Of a DNA stretch of 64,000 bases, positions 40,961 through 50,822 are shown piece after piece. How positions within the stretch are numbered: position 1 is the stretch's first letter; every line of letters begins with the position of its first letter. The stretch covers positions 5,228,501-5,292,500 of the forward strand of contig NZ_CP121647.1 in assembly GCF_029714305.1 (NCBI RefSeq), given 5' to 3'. The notes beneath the pieces are model-generated. The model was given only the letters and a program-made list of their open reading frames with translations. It did not search any database and was not told the DNA's origin. The stretch comes from Bradyrhizobium sp. CB3481 (GTDB lineage Bacteria; Pseudomonadota; Alphaproteobacteria; Rhizobiales; Xanthobacteraceae). A program made the translations under genes and the position numbers.

Positions 40961-41290
40961 CAGTGCAGGTAAGCGTCGCAGTACTCAGGTTGGCCTTATC
41001 TCGGTCCACAGAAATGCCTGTTTTCCTGAGGCAACTCGCCGATCGCAAGGGTGGTCCTCCGAGTCTTAAAGCCTGGATGGATTCTCCGTCATTTGCTGAA
41101 TGCATGAAGGACCTCCCCATGCTCTGGCTTGACCTTCGCTGGAATGAATAACTCGGTGCCGTGTGGCGTTTGGACTTTTTTGGAAAGACTCTGCCCTTGT
41201 CGAGTACGCGGCCTGCCAGCCCGGCAAGGCCTATTGATCGTCAATCGGCGCCGAATACTTGCGGACAATCTATGCGACTGTGCACCAAAC
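40961..41290. other. No assigned gene
   Basis: A plus-strand stretch at 41010-41150 reads MPVFLRQLADRKGGPPSLKA then FAECMKDLPMLWLDLRWNE before a stop. It may be part of a gene, but no family was recognised. Confidence 0.35.
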
Positions 41291-42031
41291 TTAAGGTCCG
41301 CCCGCTCCCACTCGCGAAGATGGCACAGCTAGCATCAGATTGCTTCTGTCGTGGCGTTCAACTTGGCTTCTCAGCTCCTCCCCGGTCAGCCAAATAAGCC
41401 AGTCGTCGTCCACAATATTCTCTTCCACCAGCTGCAATATCGATCCGCCTGGCTCATGATGTAGCATTTCGTATTGGGCAACGAGCCCCTTATCCAACGA
41501 AAAGCGACCCACAAGCGAACATAAGAAGTCAGGGGCCCACATGGCAAAGGACACACCATGTGCTATTCCGGCCGTGATCTTGGCCAGTCCCTGTCCTCTA
41601 AGGTCTCTGCGGATCCAAAGATCCCCGTGGTACGCAACTTTCCCGGTGATCTTCTTCGCACTTGGTGCCGTGCAAGTACAACGATCCTCGGGATGCGCAT
41701 GCATGGCCGGATTACAGTAAAACGCCTTCAGCGATTGAAGATGTTCTGCAAAGTTGCTGCAGGACAGGTCATACAACCGAGCAGCGTCTGTGACTGCGAC
41801 TTCGCCATTCTTGTCGACGCCTATGATCCAATATCCCTCGCCTAGTTCAATTGGGGAGCGATCTGGCCGGAAATTTGGATATGTTCGCCCTTTCGTCGGA
41901 GTGGCCTCCGTCATCGAGACATACTCACGAAAATCGAATCCTATCGAAAACTTGATGCCTTTTTGACACGCCGCGTCGTCATACACTTGAAGAAAGCGGG
42001 AGACCTGCAATGGATTGGTCGGGCTTGTCAT
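41291..42031 (-). CDS. Putative GNAT-like acyltransferase
   Basis: About 246 residues from the ATG at 42031, chosen over an upstream start at 42094 because agaggtga lies just before it. The segment KITGKVAYHGDLWIRRDLRG followed by QGLAKITAGIAHG resembles the acetyl-CoA-binding motif of GNAT proteins (R-x-x-G-x-G/A before an alpha helix). The rest (RPDRSPIELGEGYWIIGVDK, LVEENIVDDDWLIWLTGEEL) is not diagnostic. Function is tentative. It lies downstream of the enoyl-CoA hydratase and diaminobutyrate-type transaminase on the same strand, with about 500 bp between. Confidence 0.5.
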   Translation of the reverse strand: MTSPTNPLQVSRFLQVYDDAACQKGIKFSIGFDFREYVSMTEATPTKGRTYPNFRPDRSPIELGEGYWIIGVDKNGEVAVTDAARLYDLSCSNFAEHLQSLKAFYCNPAMHAHPEDRCTCTAPSAKKITGKVAYHGDLWIRRDLRGQGLAKITAGIAHGVSFAMWAPDFLCSLVGRFSLDKGLVAQYEMLHHEPGGSILQLVEENIVDDDWLIWLTGEELRSQVERHDRSNLMLAVPSSRVGAGGP

Positions 42032-42082
42032 TGCTGTCACCTCTTCACACCGCGAATAAGCTGATGCTAGAACATCTGTATT

Positions 42083-42108
42083 GGATCGAAACACTACCTA
42101 CTCTGGTG
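42083..42108 (+). repeat. 26-bp repeated motif, copy 2
   Basis: Starts ggatcgaaac and continues cactacctactctggtg; one mismatch to 19705-19730. It lies about 50 bp upstream of the GNAT-like start, reading away from it. It has partial resemblance to the 3' half of a nod box (gatcgaaaca) but not enough to call one. Confidence 0.6.
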
Positions 42109-42540
42109 GGAGTTTTTGCAATCCACAAATTTGGATTACGCATCAATATTCAACAAAGGAAGACGTGCCGAGCGGTTGCGCCGCTCGGCGCAAATGATGT
42201 CTTCAGGCCAGTTCGACGAGCTGGTTACTGTTATCGAGCATCTCTCCCTGATCAATCTAATACTCCGCTCTTTTTTGCGGCACAAGCCGCCGCCCGCCAC
42301 GGCGGCCGATAGTGAAGATCAAGCTCGGATGGTAATCACGCACGTCTCGTCGATTCGATGAAGATCGGCCCCCATGGCTCCTCGCCGTCATCGGATCGCG
42401 GCCGGCATGTAAATATCTCAGAGATGGCATAAGCTCGCGCCATATATTTGGCCCAACCTCGCATAATCCGACTCCCGTCTTCCGATCCATTATAGACGCA
42501 CGATTTCGTGCATCGATTCAGTTGGTCGGGCCCTAAATGA
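42109..42540. other. No supported gene
   Basis: Spacer between the GNAT-like and enoyl-CoA hydratase genes, with only short frames of no recognised family. Confidence 0.5.
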
Positions 42541-43431
42541 CTAATCATACTGCCGCTCGGTCCACCATGGAAAGTAATCCGGCATGTCTGTCGACACTTT
42601 GTCAACAAACACCGCAGGCCGCTTCTCTAGAAAAGCCGCTATGCCTTCCTTTGCGTCGAGGGAACGGCCGCGCGCATAAATGCCGCGGCTGTCGATCTTG
42701 TGGGCTTCCATAGGATCATCGGCACCGAGCATCCGCCACAACATCTGTCGCGTCAGCGCCACTGACACGGGTGCGCTTCTGTCGATGACGTCGTGGGCGA
42801 GCGCACGCGCCATCGGCAGGAGTTGATCGGGCGGCACTACCTTGCTGACCAGCCCGCTGGCGAGCGCCTCCTGGGCCCCGAATACCCGGCCGCTGCAGCA
42901 CCACTCGATTGCTCGGGCGATGCCGACAATACGCGGCAGGAACCAACTCGAGGCTGCCTCCGGCACCAGACCACGCTGGGAGAACACAAAGCCGAAGCGC
43001 GCGGTCTTAGACGCGATACGCATGTCCATCGCCAGTTGCATCGTCGCGCCCATCCCCACGGCCGCCCCGTTCACCGCCGCGATCACGGGTTTGAGGCATT
43101 TGAATAACCGCAACGTCAGCTGGCCGCCGCCGTCGCTGATCTTCCGGTCGCTGTAATCTATCGTGCCATCGGACAGCCGTTTAATCTGCCAGCCTCGCGC
43201 ATGGAGATCAAATGTGTTGGCGCCCGAGGAAAGGTCGGCTCCGGCGCAGAAAGCGCGCCCTTCTCCAGTCACAATAATGGCGCGGACGTCGTCATCTTTA
43301 TCGGCGCGGTCGACGGCATCTATCAATTCCTGCTCCATAGTGGCGGTACAGGCGTTGAGCTTTTCCGGCCGATTCAAGGTAATCGTGAGGATCTGCTCGG
43401 AGAGGTGGTATTTGATAGTCTCGTAGGGCAT
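42541..43431 (-). CDS. Enoyl-CoA hydratase/isomerase family protein
   Basis: 296 residues with ggaaggaaa before the ATG. Crotonase fold: ILTITLNRPEKLNACTATME at the N-terminus, AFCAGADLSSG (first oxyanion hole), KPVIAAVNGAAVGMGATMQL (second oxyanion hole) and RGLVPEAASSWFLPRIVG, with Glu at the catalytic position. The C-terminal helices (EGIAAFLEKRPAVF) are complete. It starts about 20 bp after the stop of the transaminase, so the two are probably co-transcribed. Reaction likely hydration or isomerisation of a short or medium acyl-CoA; substrate unknown. Confidence 0.9.
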   Translation of the reverse strand: MPYETIKYHLSEQILTITLNRPEKLNACTATMEQELIDAVDRADKDDDVRAIIVTGEGRAFCAGADLSSGANTFDLHARGWQIKRLSDGTIDYSDRKISDGGGQLTLRLFKCLKPVIAAVNGAAVGMGATMQLAMDMRIASKTARFGFVFSQRGLVPEAASSWFLPRIVGIARAIEWCCSGRVFGAQEALASGLVSKVVPPDQLLPMARALAHDVIDRSAPVSVALTRQMLWRMLGADDPMEAHKIDSRGIYARGRSLDAKEGIAAFLEKRPAVFVDKVSTDMPDYFPWWTERQYD

Positions 43432-43451
43432 GCTGTTTCCTTCCTGTTGTC

Positions 43452-44765
43452 TCAGCGAACAGTGGGTGCCAGATCACGGCGACCCAACTCTTTCAGCGTT
43501 TCCGCCAACGATTTCTCAAATATCTCAAGCCCCCGATTTAGTGTCTCAACGTCTATCGTAAGCGCGGGCAGGAATTTCACGACTTGGTCAACGGGGCCGC
43601 ATCGTTCAACAACTAATCCGTGTTCAAATGCATTGCGCGTCGTCGCCTCTGCGATTTCCTTCGTTTGGCAGTCAAACCCCAACGCCATGCCCCGGCCACG
43701 AACAAGAAAATCGTTCCCATGCCTCGATGCAATAGCCTCAAGTCGGTGCCGCATCAGTTCTCCCATGTGGTGAACTCCTTGCGAGAACGTCCTGCAGCGC
43801 CAATAACAATTTATCGCTGCGGTTGCGCATATAAGTGCAAGGTTGTTTCCTCGGAACGTGCCTGTGTGTTCTCCTGGCTGCCACGCATCGAACCCCTCTT
43901 TGATCAACAACATGGATAACGGAAGACCGTAGCCACTTAATGACTTCGATAGTACGACAATGTCGGGGGACAAATCTGCGAACTCGAAGCTGAAGAATTC
44001 GCCAGTACGACCACACCCCATCTGGATATCATCTACTATAAGAAGGGCCCCTACATTCTTTGCTATCGCCTGGATTGACTGCAACCACTCCTTACTAGCA
44101 ACGTTTATCCCTCCCTCTCCCTGAACGGTTTCGACGAGAATGGCAGCCGGATGATCAATGCCACTGCTCTCGTCCATCAAGACTTTCTTCAGGTAGTCAG
44201 CGGTATCAACAGCCGACCCAAGATAGCCATCATAGGGCATGAAAGTTGCGCCCGATAAGAAAATGCTGCTGGCAGTGCGATAAAACCGATTTCCACTCGC
44301 GGCAATCGCTCCCAAGCTCATGCCATGATATCCACGCGTAAATGAGATGATATTTTGGCGACCTGTGACTCTACGTGAGAGCTTTAACGCTGCTTCAATA
44401 GCATTGGCTCCCGTTGGTCCCGTGAATTGGAACCGATATTGTAGATTCCGCTCCCGAAGTATGACGGAGTTGAACGTCTCCATGAATTCGAGCTTTGCAG
44501 GAGTGGCCATGTCAAGACCGTGGACTAAGGCATCCGATGCTAGATACTCAGTAATGGCAGCTTTGATTCGGTGATTGTTGTGGCCGTAGTTCAGCGCTCC
44601 AGCACCGGAGAGGAAGTCAATTACATTTCGACCATCTTCCGTTAGCATGATTGAGCCGCGTGCTCGACTGAAAATAGCCGGGAACGAACGTGAGTACAAA
44701 CGAACGTTTGATTCCAGGGTTTCGAAGACCTTCATGTTACGTTGATTGCCAATCGCTCCACCCAT
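43452..44765 (-). CDS. Diaminobutyrate-2-oxoglutarate-type transaminase (EctB-like)
   Basis: About 437 residues from the ATG at 44765 with gaggaa at good spacing (an upstream TTG at 44795 is open). Class III PLP enzyme: FQFTGPTGANAIEAALKLSR (a hallmark of the EctB/DABA group), SFTRGYHGMSLGAIAASGN, LIVDDIQMGCGRTGEFFSFE (PLP Asp) and IVVLSKSLSGYGLPLSMLLI (Schiff-base Lys). The family makes or uses L-2,4-diaminobutyrate in ectoine, siderophore or diamine metabolism. No ectoine synthase EctC is visible, so ectoine biosynthesis is not supported. Forms a likely operon with the enoyl-CoA hydratase. Confidence 0.85.
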   Translation of the reverse strand: MGGAIGNQRNMKVFETLESNVRLYSRSFPAIFSRARGSIMLTEDGRNVIDFLSGAGALNYGHNNHRIKAAITEYLASDALVHGLDMATPAKLEFMETFNSVILRERNLQYRFQFTGPTGANAIEAALKLSRRVTGRQNIISFTRGYHGMSLGAIAASGNRFYRTASSIFLSGATFMPYDGYLGSAVDTADYLKKVLMDESSGIDHPAAILVETVQGEGGINVASKEWLQSIQAIAKNVGALLIVDDIQMGCGRTGEFFSFEFADLSPDIVVLSKSLSGYGLPLSMLLIKEGFDAWQPGEHTGTFRGNNLALICATAAINCYWRCRTFSQGVHHMGELMRHRLEAIASRHGNDFLVRGRGMALGFDCQTKEIAEATTRNAFEHGLVVERCGPVDQVVKFLPALTIDVETLNRGLEIFEKSLAETLKELGRRDLAPTVR

Positions 44766-45080
44766 GGTCGTTTCCTCTGCAAGCACGTGATTCAATGAAC
44801 AAGCCAGTCTCTGATTGCGCGAGCCATAGAAGTAGGGACTGGACGTACCGCGCGTATGAGCGAGCCATATAGCGCACGAAGCGTGTCTCGCATGATGACT
44901 GCGCTGACATACCTGAGAATTGGGAAAGGCGGACCTGCTAGACCTAGTAGGATCAGTTGGTCAACTTCTGCCCCTACTTCCAAACGGCAATCAACCGCTA
45001 GGCCGGAGAACTGGCCCTCTTGAACCTCCTCCGAATGAGTGGACACCTGTAGTAGGGCTCGAGGAGCCCGGAGGTGTCGA

Positions 45081-46170
45081 ATGCCAGAACGTCAGCGTCG
45101 ATCGTTCACAGAGGATTACAAAGCGCCAGGCCGTTGAACTGGTAGTATCGAGCGGTCGATCGATCGGGTCGGTCGCCAAGGAGCTCGGTCTGCGCGACTC
45201 GGTGCTGCGATCCTGGATGGATAGGTTTCGGCAGGAGCCGGCATCGGCGGCGTGGCGCCCCACCACGCAGACGACGCCGATGTCGGCGGACCAAGCTTCG
45301 GAGATCGCCCGGCCGCCCCAGGAGAACGAACGGCTTCGCATGGAGCGCGAATTTTGAAAAATCGATCGCGATCTTTGCCGGAAACCGGACATGAGATTCC
45401 GCTTCACCGAGGACGATCGCGCCACTTGTCCGGTACGGCTGATGTGTGCCGTGCTCGAGGTCTCGCCGGCCGGCTATTGCGCTTGGGCGCAAGCGCCCGG
45501 TGAGCGCCCGTGCAAGCAACAACCCGTGCTACTGGCCGAGATCCGGCAGGTCCATCGCGAGAGCAGCCAGCATTGTGGCAGTCCCTGGGTCCATGCTGTC
45601 CTGCGGACGCAGAGACGTGACGTCAGCCGTGGCCGGATCGAGCGCTTGATGCGATGGCATGGCATTCAGGCTATCATGGCGCCGCCCGTCAGGTCCGCAC
45701 CACCGACAGTTGCCATAATCTGCCGATCGCGCGCACGACTTCACCGCCGCAGCCCCAAATCTGGTCTGGCTTGCCGATATCACCTAGATCCCGACAGCCG
45801 AGGGCTGGTTGTATCTGGCTGCCGTCATGGACCTCTTCAGCCGCAAGATCATCGGTTGGGCGATGCGGGACCATCTGCGGGTCGAACTTGTCTCCTCCGC
45901 GCTATCGATGGCGCTCCGCCAGCAGCGGCCCGCTGCCGGATTGATCCATCATTCCGATCACGGCGCCCAACATGCCTCACACCACTACCGCGCCGCTCTT
46001 GCAGCCGCCGACCTGACCGCATCGATGAGCCGCAAGGCCGACTGCTACGACAATGCTCCGATGGAGAGCTTCTTCCACCTCTCAAGACGGACCTCGTTCA
46101 TCATCGTCAGTACCAAACCCGTGCCGAGGCCCAGTGCGATATCTTCGCCTTCATCGAGGGCTTCTACAAC
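45081..46170 (+). pseudogene. IS3 transposase OrfA and OrfB, multiply frameshifted
   Basis: OrfA begins MPERQRRSFTEDYKA at 45081, and one extra C near 45126 shifts the frame. It resumes as QAVELVVSSGRSIGSVAKEL (helix-turn-helix) and ends with a leucine-zipper-like stretch. OrfB begins MRFRFTEDDRATCPVRLM at 45391 and changes frame at least twice. Catalytic pieces are still visible: YLAAVMDLFSRKIIGWAM (first Asp region), LIHHSDHGAQ (second Asp) and NAPMESFFH (Glu). Its last codons, YNRTRLHSAIGYLSPVKMEL, lie at 48832-48900 beyond the insert. Confidence 0.85.
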
Positions 46171-46193
46171 TGCGCATCAGAACACCCATCTGT

Positions 46194-48243
46194 CTATGTT
46201 GTTGAAGAGAAGAGATTTTGCTGATTGGGATGCGATTTTGTGGGGTATCTTGGGTTCTGTCGCGCTCGTTCGGCGATAGATTGAGCAGCAGTTGTTATCA
46301 GCTCGGTGCGGGCGAAGATCCATGGGCCGTCCGAGAGCGGATGGATGGCTGCGATCTCGCCGGCTCCAGCGGCGAGCCGGAGCGTCTTGGGCGCAATCTT
46401 TAGGAGCTTTGCCGCGTTGCTCAGGTTTAGCCAGGGCTCGATCCCGTCCTCGGCGGGCTTGAACACCGGGATGTGATAGTTCGAGCGCATCGAGGTGACA
46501 CGCTCGCGCGTCCAGCGATGACCGTTACCGGTCTTGAGGCCGTTGCGGTTGAGGAGGCCGGCGATCAGATCGTCATTGGCGATCAGCACCAGTTGGCGCA
46601 CAGCTTCGATGATGCTGGCGGAGGTGCTGTTACGCTGCCCGCGCCGGCGCTTGGGCAGGCGTATCTCGCTGTGAACGCCGCCGACCCAGTGGATGATGAG
46701 GACAATCTCGGAGGCCGCATCGTCGATATCGGCCACGACCTCATGGATGAGGGTGCGCACAATCCGCTTCTTGAGGCGCGCATCCGTCGTCGGCGCATCC
46801 CAGACCGTTTTGAGGTTCGAGGCCAGAACGCCGAGCGACGCTGGATCAGCAATGGGGGTGGGCGTCGCCGCCTCATGCATGGCGATCCTGCCCTCGACCT
46901 CCGCCGCGTGAGCAAGCGCCCTGTTCCAGCGCGCTTCAAGCTCGCCCGCCACCAGCCGGTTCGCGGGATCAGCGGCATCGTATTGCCGGAAGGCCCGGTC
47001 GACGGCATAGCGCGCCGCTTCGAGGTCGCGACTGAGAGCCTCGCGCACCTGATCCCGCCGTTCGCTGGCCTCGTTGGCGGCAGCGGTCGCAGCGGCGATA
47101 GCGCCCGGACCGACGATCCCAAGCAGTGCTTCCTCGATTGCATCATCGACGCGCAGTCTGCCGAAGCCGATGCAGTGAGGGCCTGCCATTGTCCATCCAG
47201 GCGCGGCTGCAGCTGTAGCGCGGGATATGGTGCTTCATGCCGGAGTACCGGAGTGTGAGCTTGCGACCGCAGCGCTTGCAGCGGATCAGACCGGCCAGCA
47301 GCGCGTCACCGTGCTTGGGCGCGCCGTGATGCCGACCGGTGGGAACGTTGCTGCTAACCATGGTGCGGATCGCCTCGAACCTCTCCCAGCTCACGTACCC
47401 ATCGTGGGTGTTGGGCTTTAGCGCCAACCATTCGTTCCGCGCCTTGCGGCGGATCTTCACGCTCACGCCCTCGGCGCCGTATCCCGCCGCATAGGCGCCG
47501 CCGTAGGCCGGGTTCTCAATGATCCGGTGGATGGCGGAGTAGCTCGGTCGCCGCCAGGCCGTGTCGCCGTTGGTCTGCTTCACCGGCAGATCGAGATTGT
47601 ACTCGTGGAGCCAGCAGAGCGCCTGTCGCGCGCTGCCCAGCTCCTCGACCTTGTCGAACACCAGCTTGATCGCTTCCTGGACACGCCGATCCGGATCCTT
47701 CTCATAACGGTCGCCGGACTTCACGAAGCCCACCGGCGCTGCCACAACCAACTCGCCCCGGCGCGCCTTCTCGTAGCGGGCTGAGAGCGAGCGCTGGCGC
47801 AACAGATCCAGCTCGTACTCGTTGAGGCTGCCCTTGAGCCCGAGCAACAGGCGGTCGTTGCCGTGCCTTGGCGCATAGATGGTCTCCTGATCGACCAGAA
47901 CGGTATCGACCACACGGCACATCTCGATGAGTTGCTGCCAATCCCGGCTGTTGCGAGCGAAGCGCGAGACCTCGCGGGCGCAAACCGCGCCAACCTTACC
48001 GAGACAGACCTCCGCCACCATTCGCTCGAAGCCTGCGCGTTGTACCCCGCCGGCGGCTGACCGACCGAGATCATCATCGATCACTTCGATCTCTGACCAC
48101 CCGAACGCCGTCAGCCGGTCTCGCATGGCGTATTGCAACGCGCTGCTCTCGCGATTGTGCAACACCTGATGCGCTGAGGATTGACGCACGTAAAGAATTG
48201 CCTTGCGCGCGAGATGATGAGGCCTGACTTTGTCAGAGATCAT
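46194..48243 (-). pseudogene. Large serine recombinase with a single frameshift
   Basis: The N-terminal 345 residues are intact: KAILYVRQSSAHQVLHNRES (catalytic Ser), VIDDDLGRSAAGGVQR, CAREVSRFARNSRDWQQL and the zinc ribbon LIRCKRCGRKLTLRYSG. One extra base at 47184 shifts the frame inside the second half of the zinc ribbon; removing it joins AWMDNG to GPHCIGFGRLRVDDAIEE. The rest includes the coiled coil and a C-terminal DNA-binding region ending HPNQQNLFSSTT. A truncated protein would keep the catalytic domain but lose DNA-binding parts. Confidence 0.85.
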
Positions 48244-48472
48244 GACCGACCTCCTTCGCGCGCGGCGTTCTCGTCGCCGCAGCGTAGTCGAGGATCAATT
48301 GCGTCATCAGGCTCGTGAGGGCCGCCCGCGCTTCTGCCGGCAGCTCCGACCATGCCGGCGCGCCGATGGCGCTGTTCAACAGGCCGCTCCCGAACAGATC
48401 CATCTGCTGCTGCGACCGCGGTTTTTGATTGTGTCGGTATCCGCTCCCTGGCATTGCCGTCTGGCGTGACAT
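48233..48472 (-). CDS. Small ORF of the serine-recombinase element, copy 2
   Basis: 79 residues. RHNQKPRSQQQMDLFGSGLL is followed by PAEARAALTSLMTQLILDYA. It overlaps the recombinase start by 11 bases. Positional counterpart of the 64-residue ORF at 15958-16152, with a shared DLF motif and a helical second half. Function unknown. Confidence 0.6.
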   Translation of the reverse strand: MSRQTAMPGSGYRHNQKPRSQQQMDLFGSGLLNSAIGAPAWSELPAEARAALTSLMTQLILDYAAATRTPRAKEVGHDL

Positions 48473-48830
48473 GAGTCGCTCCCCGATTCTGGTCGTGAGA
48501 GCCTTTGGATGCGCCAGAAACCAGGGCAGCTGATGGCGTTCGAGCCTTCAACGCCAGATCGAGAAGCGCAGAAAGCGCGGCAATTGCATCGATGCTAACA
48601 AACGGCTGAGCTGTCAAAAGCTCAGCGTCAGGGCACGCCGTACGGTCGAACATCCATGCTGGAACTTCCAGCCAACGATCTGCTTGCGACCCGTCCAGAG
48701 TGCAGCGAAAAACGACATCATCAGCCTTGGAGACGGTCCCATGAACGCAAACTCGGCGACCAAACCAAGGATGATGCCGATATAGTACTTCGCGAAGAAC
48801 GGTCCTGTGGGCGTTCTCAAAAGTTGTTGT
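48240..48830 (-). CDS. DUF5372-like ORF of the serine-recombinase element, copy 2
   Basis: Reading from the element's end: TTFENAHRTVLREVLYRHHP, then WFGRRVCVHGTVSKADDVVF, WLEVPAWMFDRTACPDAE and LLTAQPFVSIDAIAALSALL. It follows the pattern of copy 1 (HP-FGRR start, PAW turn, helical end). No standard start codon is visible before the conserved part, so the 5' end may have been lost or expression may depend on the host DNA. The frame stays open past the small ORF, so the stop is uncertain. Confidence 0.45.
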   Translation of the reverse strand, partial: TTTFENAHRTVLREVLYRHHPWFGRRVCVHGTVSKADDVVFRCTLDGSQADRWLEVPAWMFDRTACPDAELLTAQPFVSIDAIAALSALLDLALKARTPSAALVSGASKGSHDQNRGATHVTPDGNARERIPTQSKTAVAAADGSVRERPVEQRHRRAGMVGAAGRSAGGPHEPDDAIDPRLRCGDENAAREGGRS

Positions 48831-48925
48831 ACAATCGAACCCGGCTCCATTCCGCCATCGGATATCTCTCGCCGGTCAAAATGGAGCTAAAAGCCGCTTA
48901 ACCCGTCCACTTTTTCGGGAGAAGA

Positions 48926-49475
48926 TCACTCTGAATGATTCGAGAATGCTTTTTCTTCGGGCGGAATAGAAGTCGATTAGCTCTGCAGCGTGCAGGTACC
49001 TGGCAGTCGTGGGGAGAGTGGGGAGGCAATTAGAGACTATGACGCTTGGCCGATCTCACTTAGTTCGAATATTTTTCTGATACGGTCGCGGCAAACCAAT
49101 GACCATCCAAGCGTCGGCGCCGCGTACTGAACGGAGGAGCGCCACGTGATCGCGTGCTGCTGCCGAGCGCAAAACGGCTACTGGCTCATCGGGCAGTTGT
49201 TTGTTCGATTAAACCTTTAGCCTGTGGCCACTCCTACGCTCGACAGGAGGAAGCAGCCCTACACTGTAGCTCGATGCTTGGACTTCCTCCGCGGGACCTG
49301 ATCTTCCCCTGAGAAATGGACAGAGTTGAGCTACCTTTTGCTGGATAGGGCTAATGAACCGACATAGGCAAAAGCTATCACTACTTTGGCAGAATATCGC
49401 TTTTGGCGCGTTTTTCGAGATTCCCGAATCAATTTTTCAATGATTCATGGGTGGTCGGCTCTCGGAGGGCTGACC
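48926..49475. other. No supported gene
   Basis: Spacer between IS3 and IS701. The IS701 left end probably lies near 49350 (ggatagggctaat weakly mirrors the right-end ctatcccgtgtag), but this is not certain. Confidence 0.4.
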
Positions 49476-50822
49476 ATGGCGAAGTGGGAAGACGAACTCG
49501 AACGCTGGTTGAGCCGTTCCTGGACCGACTGGGTCATAAGACCCGGCAGCGGATGTGCCCCTTGTACGTTGCGGGATTGATCGGCCCTGGCGATCGCAAA
49601 AGCGTTCAGCCGATGGCAGAACGCCTTGCAACCGGCAACTACGATCAGCTGCACCATTTCATCGCCGATGGGGTCTGGGACGCGACACCGCTGGAATCCG
49701 AACTGCTCAACCAGGCGGACCGGCTTGTCGGCGGCAAGGATGCGGTGCTTGTTATTGACGACACGGCAATGCCGAAGAAGGGCGACCGCTCGGTTGGTGT
49801 CGCGCCTCAATATGCGTCCTCTCTTGGCAAAACGGCAAATTGCCAAACGCTGGTGTCGCTGACACTTGCGCGCGGCGAAGTGCCCGTGATGGTCGCCTTG
49901 CGTCTCTTTCTGCCCGAGAGTTGGACAGCCAATGTGTCTCGATTGAAGCGTGCTCGCGTGCCGATCGAACACCGAACGGCACGATCCAAGCCGGAAATTG
50001 CTTTGGCTGAGGTTGATCGAGCGATGGCAGCCAATGTTCGCTTTGGATGTGTGCTGGCGGATGCAGGATACGGGCTCAGCGCACCGTTTCGACAAGGGCT
50101 AACCGAACGCGGGCTGGCCTGGGCCGTCGGCATTCCTCGGCACCTCAAGGTGTATCCGGTTGATGTACAGCTCGTTTGGCCGATTACTAAAGTCCGCGGG
50201 AAACCACGAAAGCACCACGTACCAGATATCTTATCGATTGCGGCAGAACAGATGCTGGCCAGGTGCCAAGTGGGAAACGTGAGTTGGCGCAGCGGGACGA
50301 AGGGCCGGCTGAAAGCCCGATTTGCGGCTGTTCGGGTTCGCACCGCCGATGGCCCTCCGCAGCGGATATGGGATAAAGGTCAGCAGCATCTCCCGGGCGA
50401 CGAAGCTTGGCTCATTGGGGAACAACGTGCTTCAGGAGAGAAGAAATATTATCTCGCCAACCTCCCTGCGGCGACGGATCTGCGCACACTGGCCGCTACT
50501 ATCAAGGCACGATGGATCTGTGAGCAGGCGCATCAGCAATTGAAGGAGGAGCTTGGACTTGATCACTTCGAAGGGCGATCATGGCAGGGTCTCCATCGCC
50601 ACGCCTTGATGACAATGATTGCCTACGCCTTCCTGCAGCATCGTCGCCTCGCATACGCGGGGCGGAAAAAAAAGAATCAACGGGCCTCCGCCTCAGCCAA
50701 CCATGCCCGCCGTACGTCACGCCATCGTCGACCTCATCCTTCGGCCGCCGCCTCAACAGTGCCCGTATTGCCGAAAACAAATCCTTGAAAAACAGTGGCG
50801 CAAACACATTCTGCCAAAGTAG
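49476..50822 (+). pseudogene. IS701-family transposase with two frameshifts
   Basis: Starts at ATG 49476 (MAKWEDELERW); one base is missing near 49513, after which the main frame continues: EPFLDRLGHKTRQRMCPLYV, VLVIDDTAMPKKGDRSVGVA (first Asp), VRFGCVLADAGYGLSAPFRQ (second Asp) and HQQLKEELGLDHFEGRSWQG (Glu region). Near the 3' end a run of eight A residues (50666-50673) shifts the frame. Seven would give KKRINGPPPQP and the normal zinc-finger-like end CPYCRKQILEKQWRKHILPK at 50822. The core catalytic domain is uninterrupted. Confidence 0.85.

Larger units (their letters stand above)
46171..48831 (-). mobile_element. Three-gene serine-recombinase element, copy 2, inserted in IS3 orfB
   Basis: Same order as the element at 13.9-16.4 kb: DUF5372-like ORF, small ORF, serine recombinase, all on the minus strand. 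Its host gene, IS3 orfB, is broken at ggcttctacaac on the left and resumes at tacaatcgaacccgg on the right. The shared tacaa is the probable crossover core. No inverted repeats were seen at the ends. The proteins are related to, but clearly different from, those of copy 1, so this is not a recent duplicate. Confidence 0.75.
45034..48925 (+). mobile_element. IS3-family element split by a serine-recombinase element
   Basis: IS3 sequence runs from about 45034 (tgagtggacacc terminus region) to about 46170 and resumes at 48832 to about 48925 (aagtggacgg terminus when reversed). Joining the two parts across tacaa gives the normal orfB ending GFYNRTRLHSAIGYLSP. The insert between is the recombinase element. 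Confidence 0.75.

Noticed and set aside
42083..42108. nod box upstream of a metabolic gene
   Set aside because: Only part of the 3' half matches; the ATC-N9-GAT element at the 5' side is absent and the orientation points away from the nearest gene.
43452..44765. Ectoine biosynthesis operon
   Set aside because: Only the EctB-like transaminase is clear; no ectoine synthase EctC is visible and the GNAT-like gene is not diagnostic of EctA.
48614..48850. Membrane-protein-like minus-strand frame
   Set aside because: Another frame of the same DNA gives a better match to the DUF5372-like ORF in the position expected for the element.
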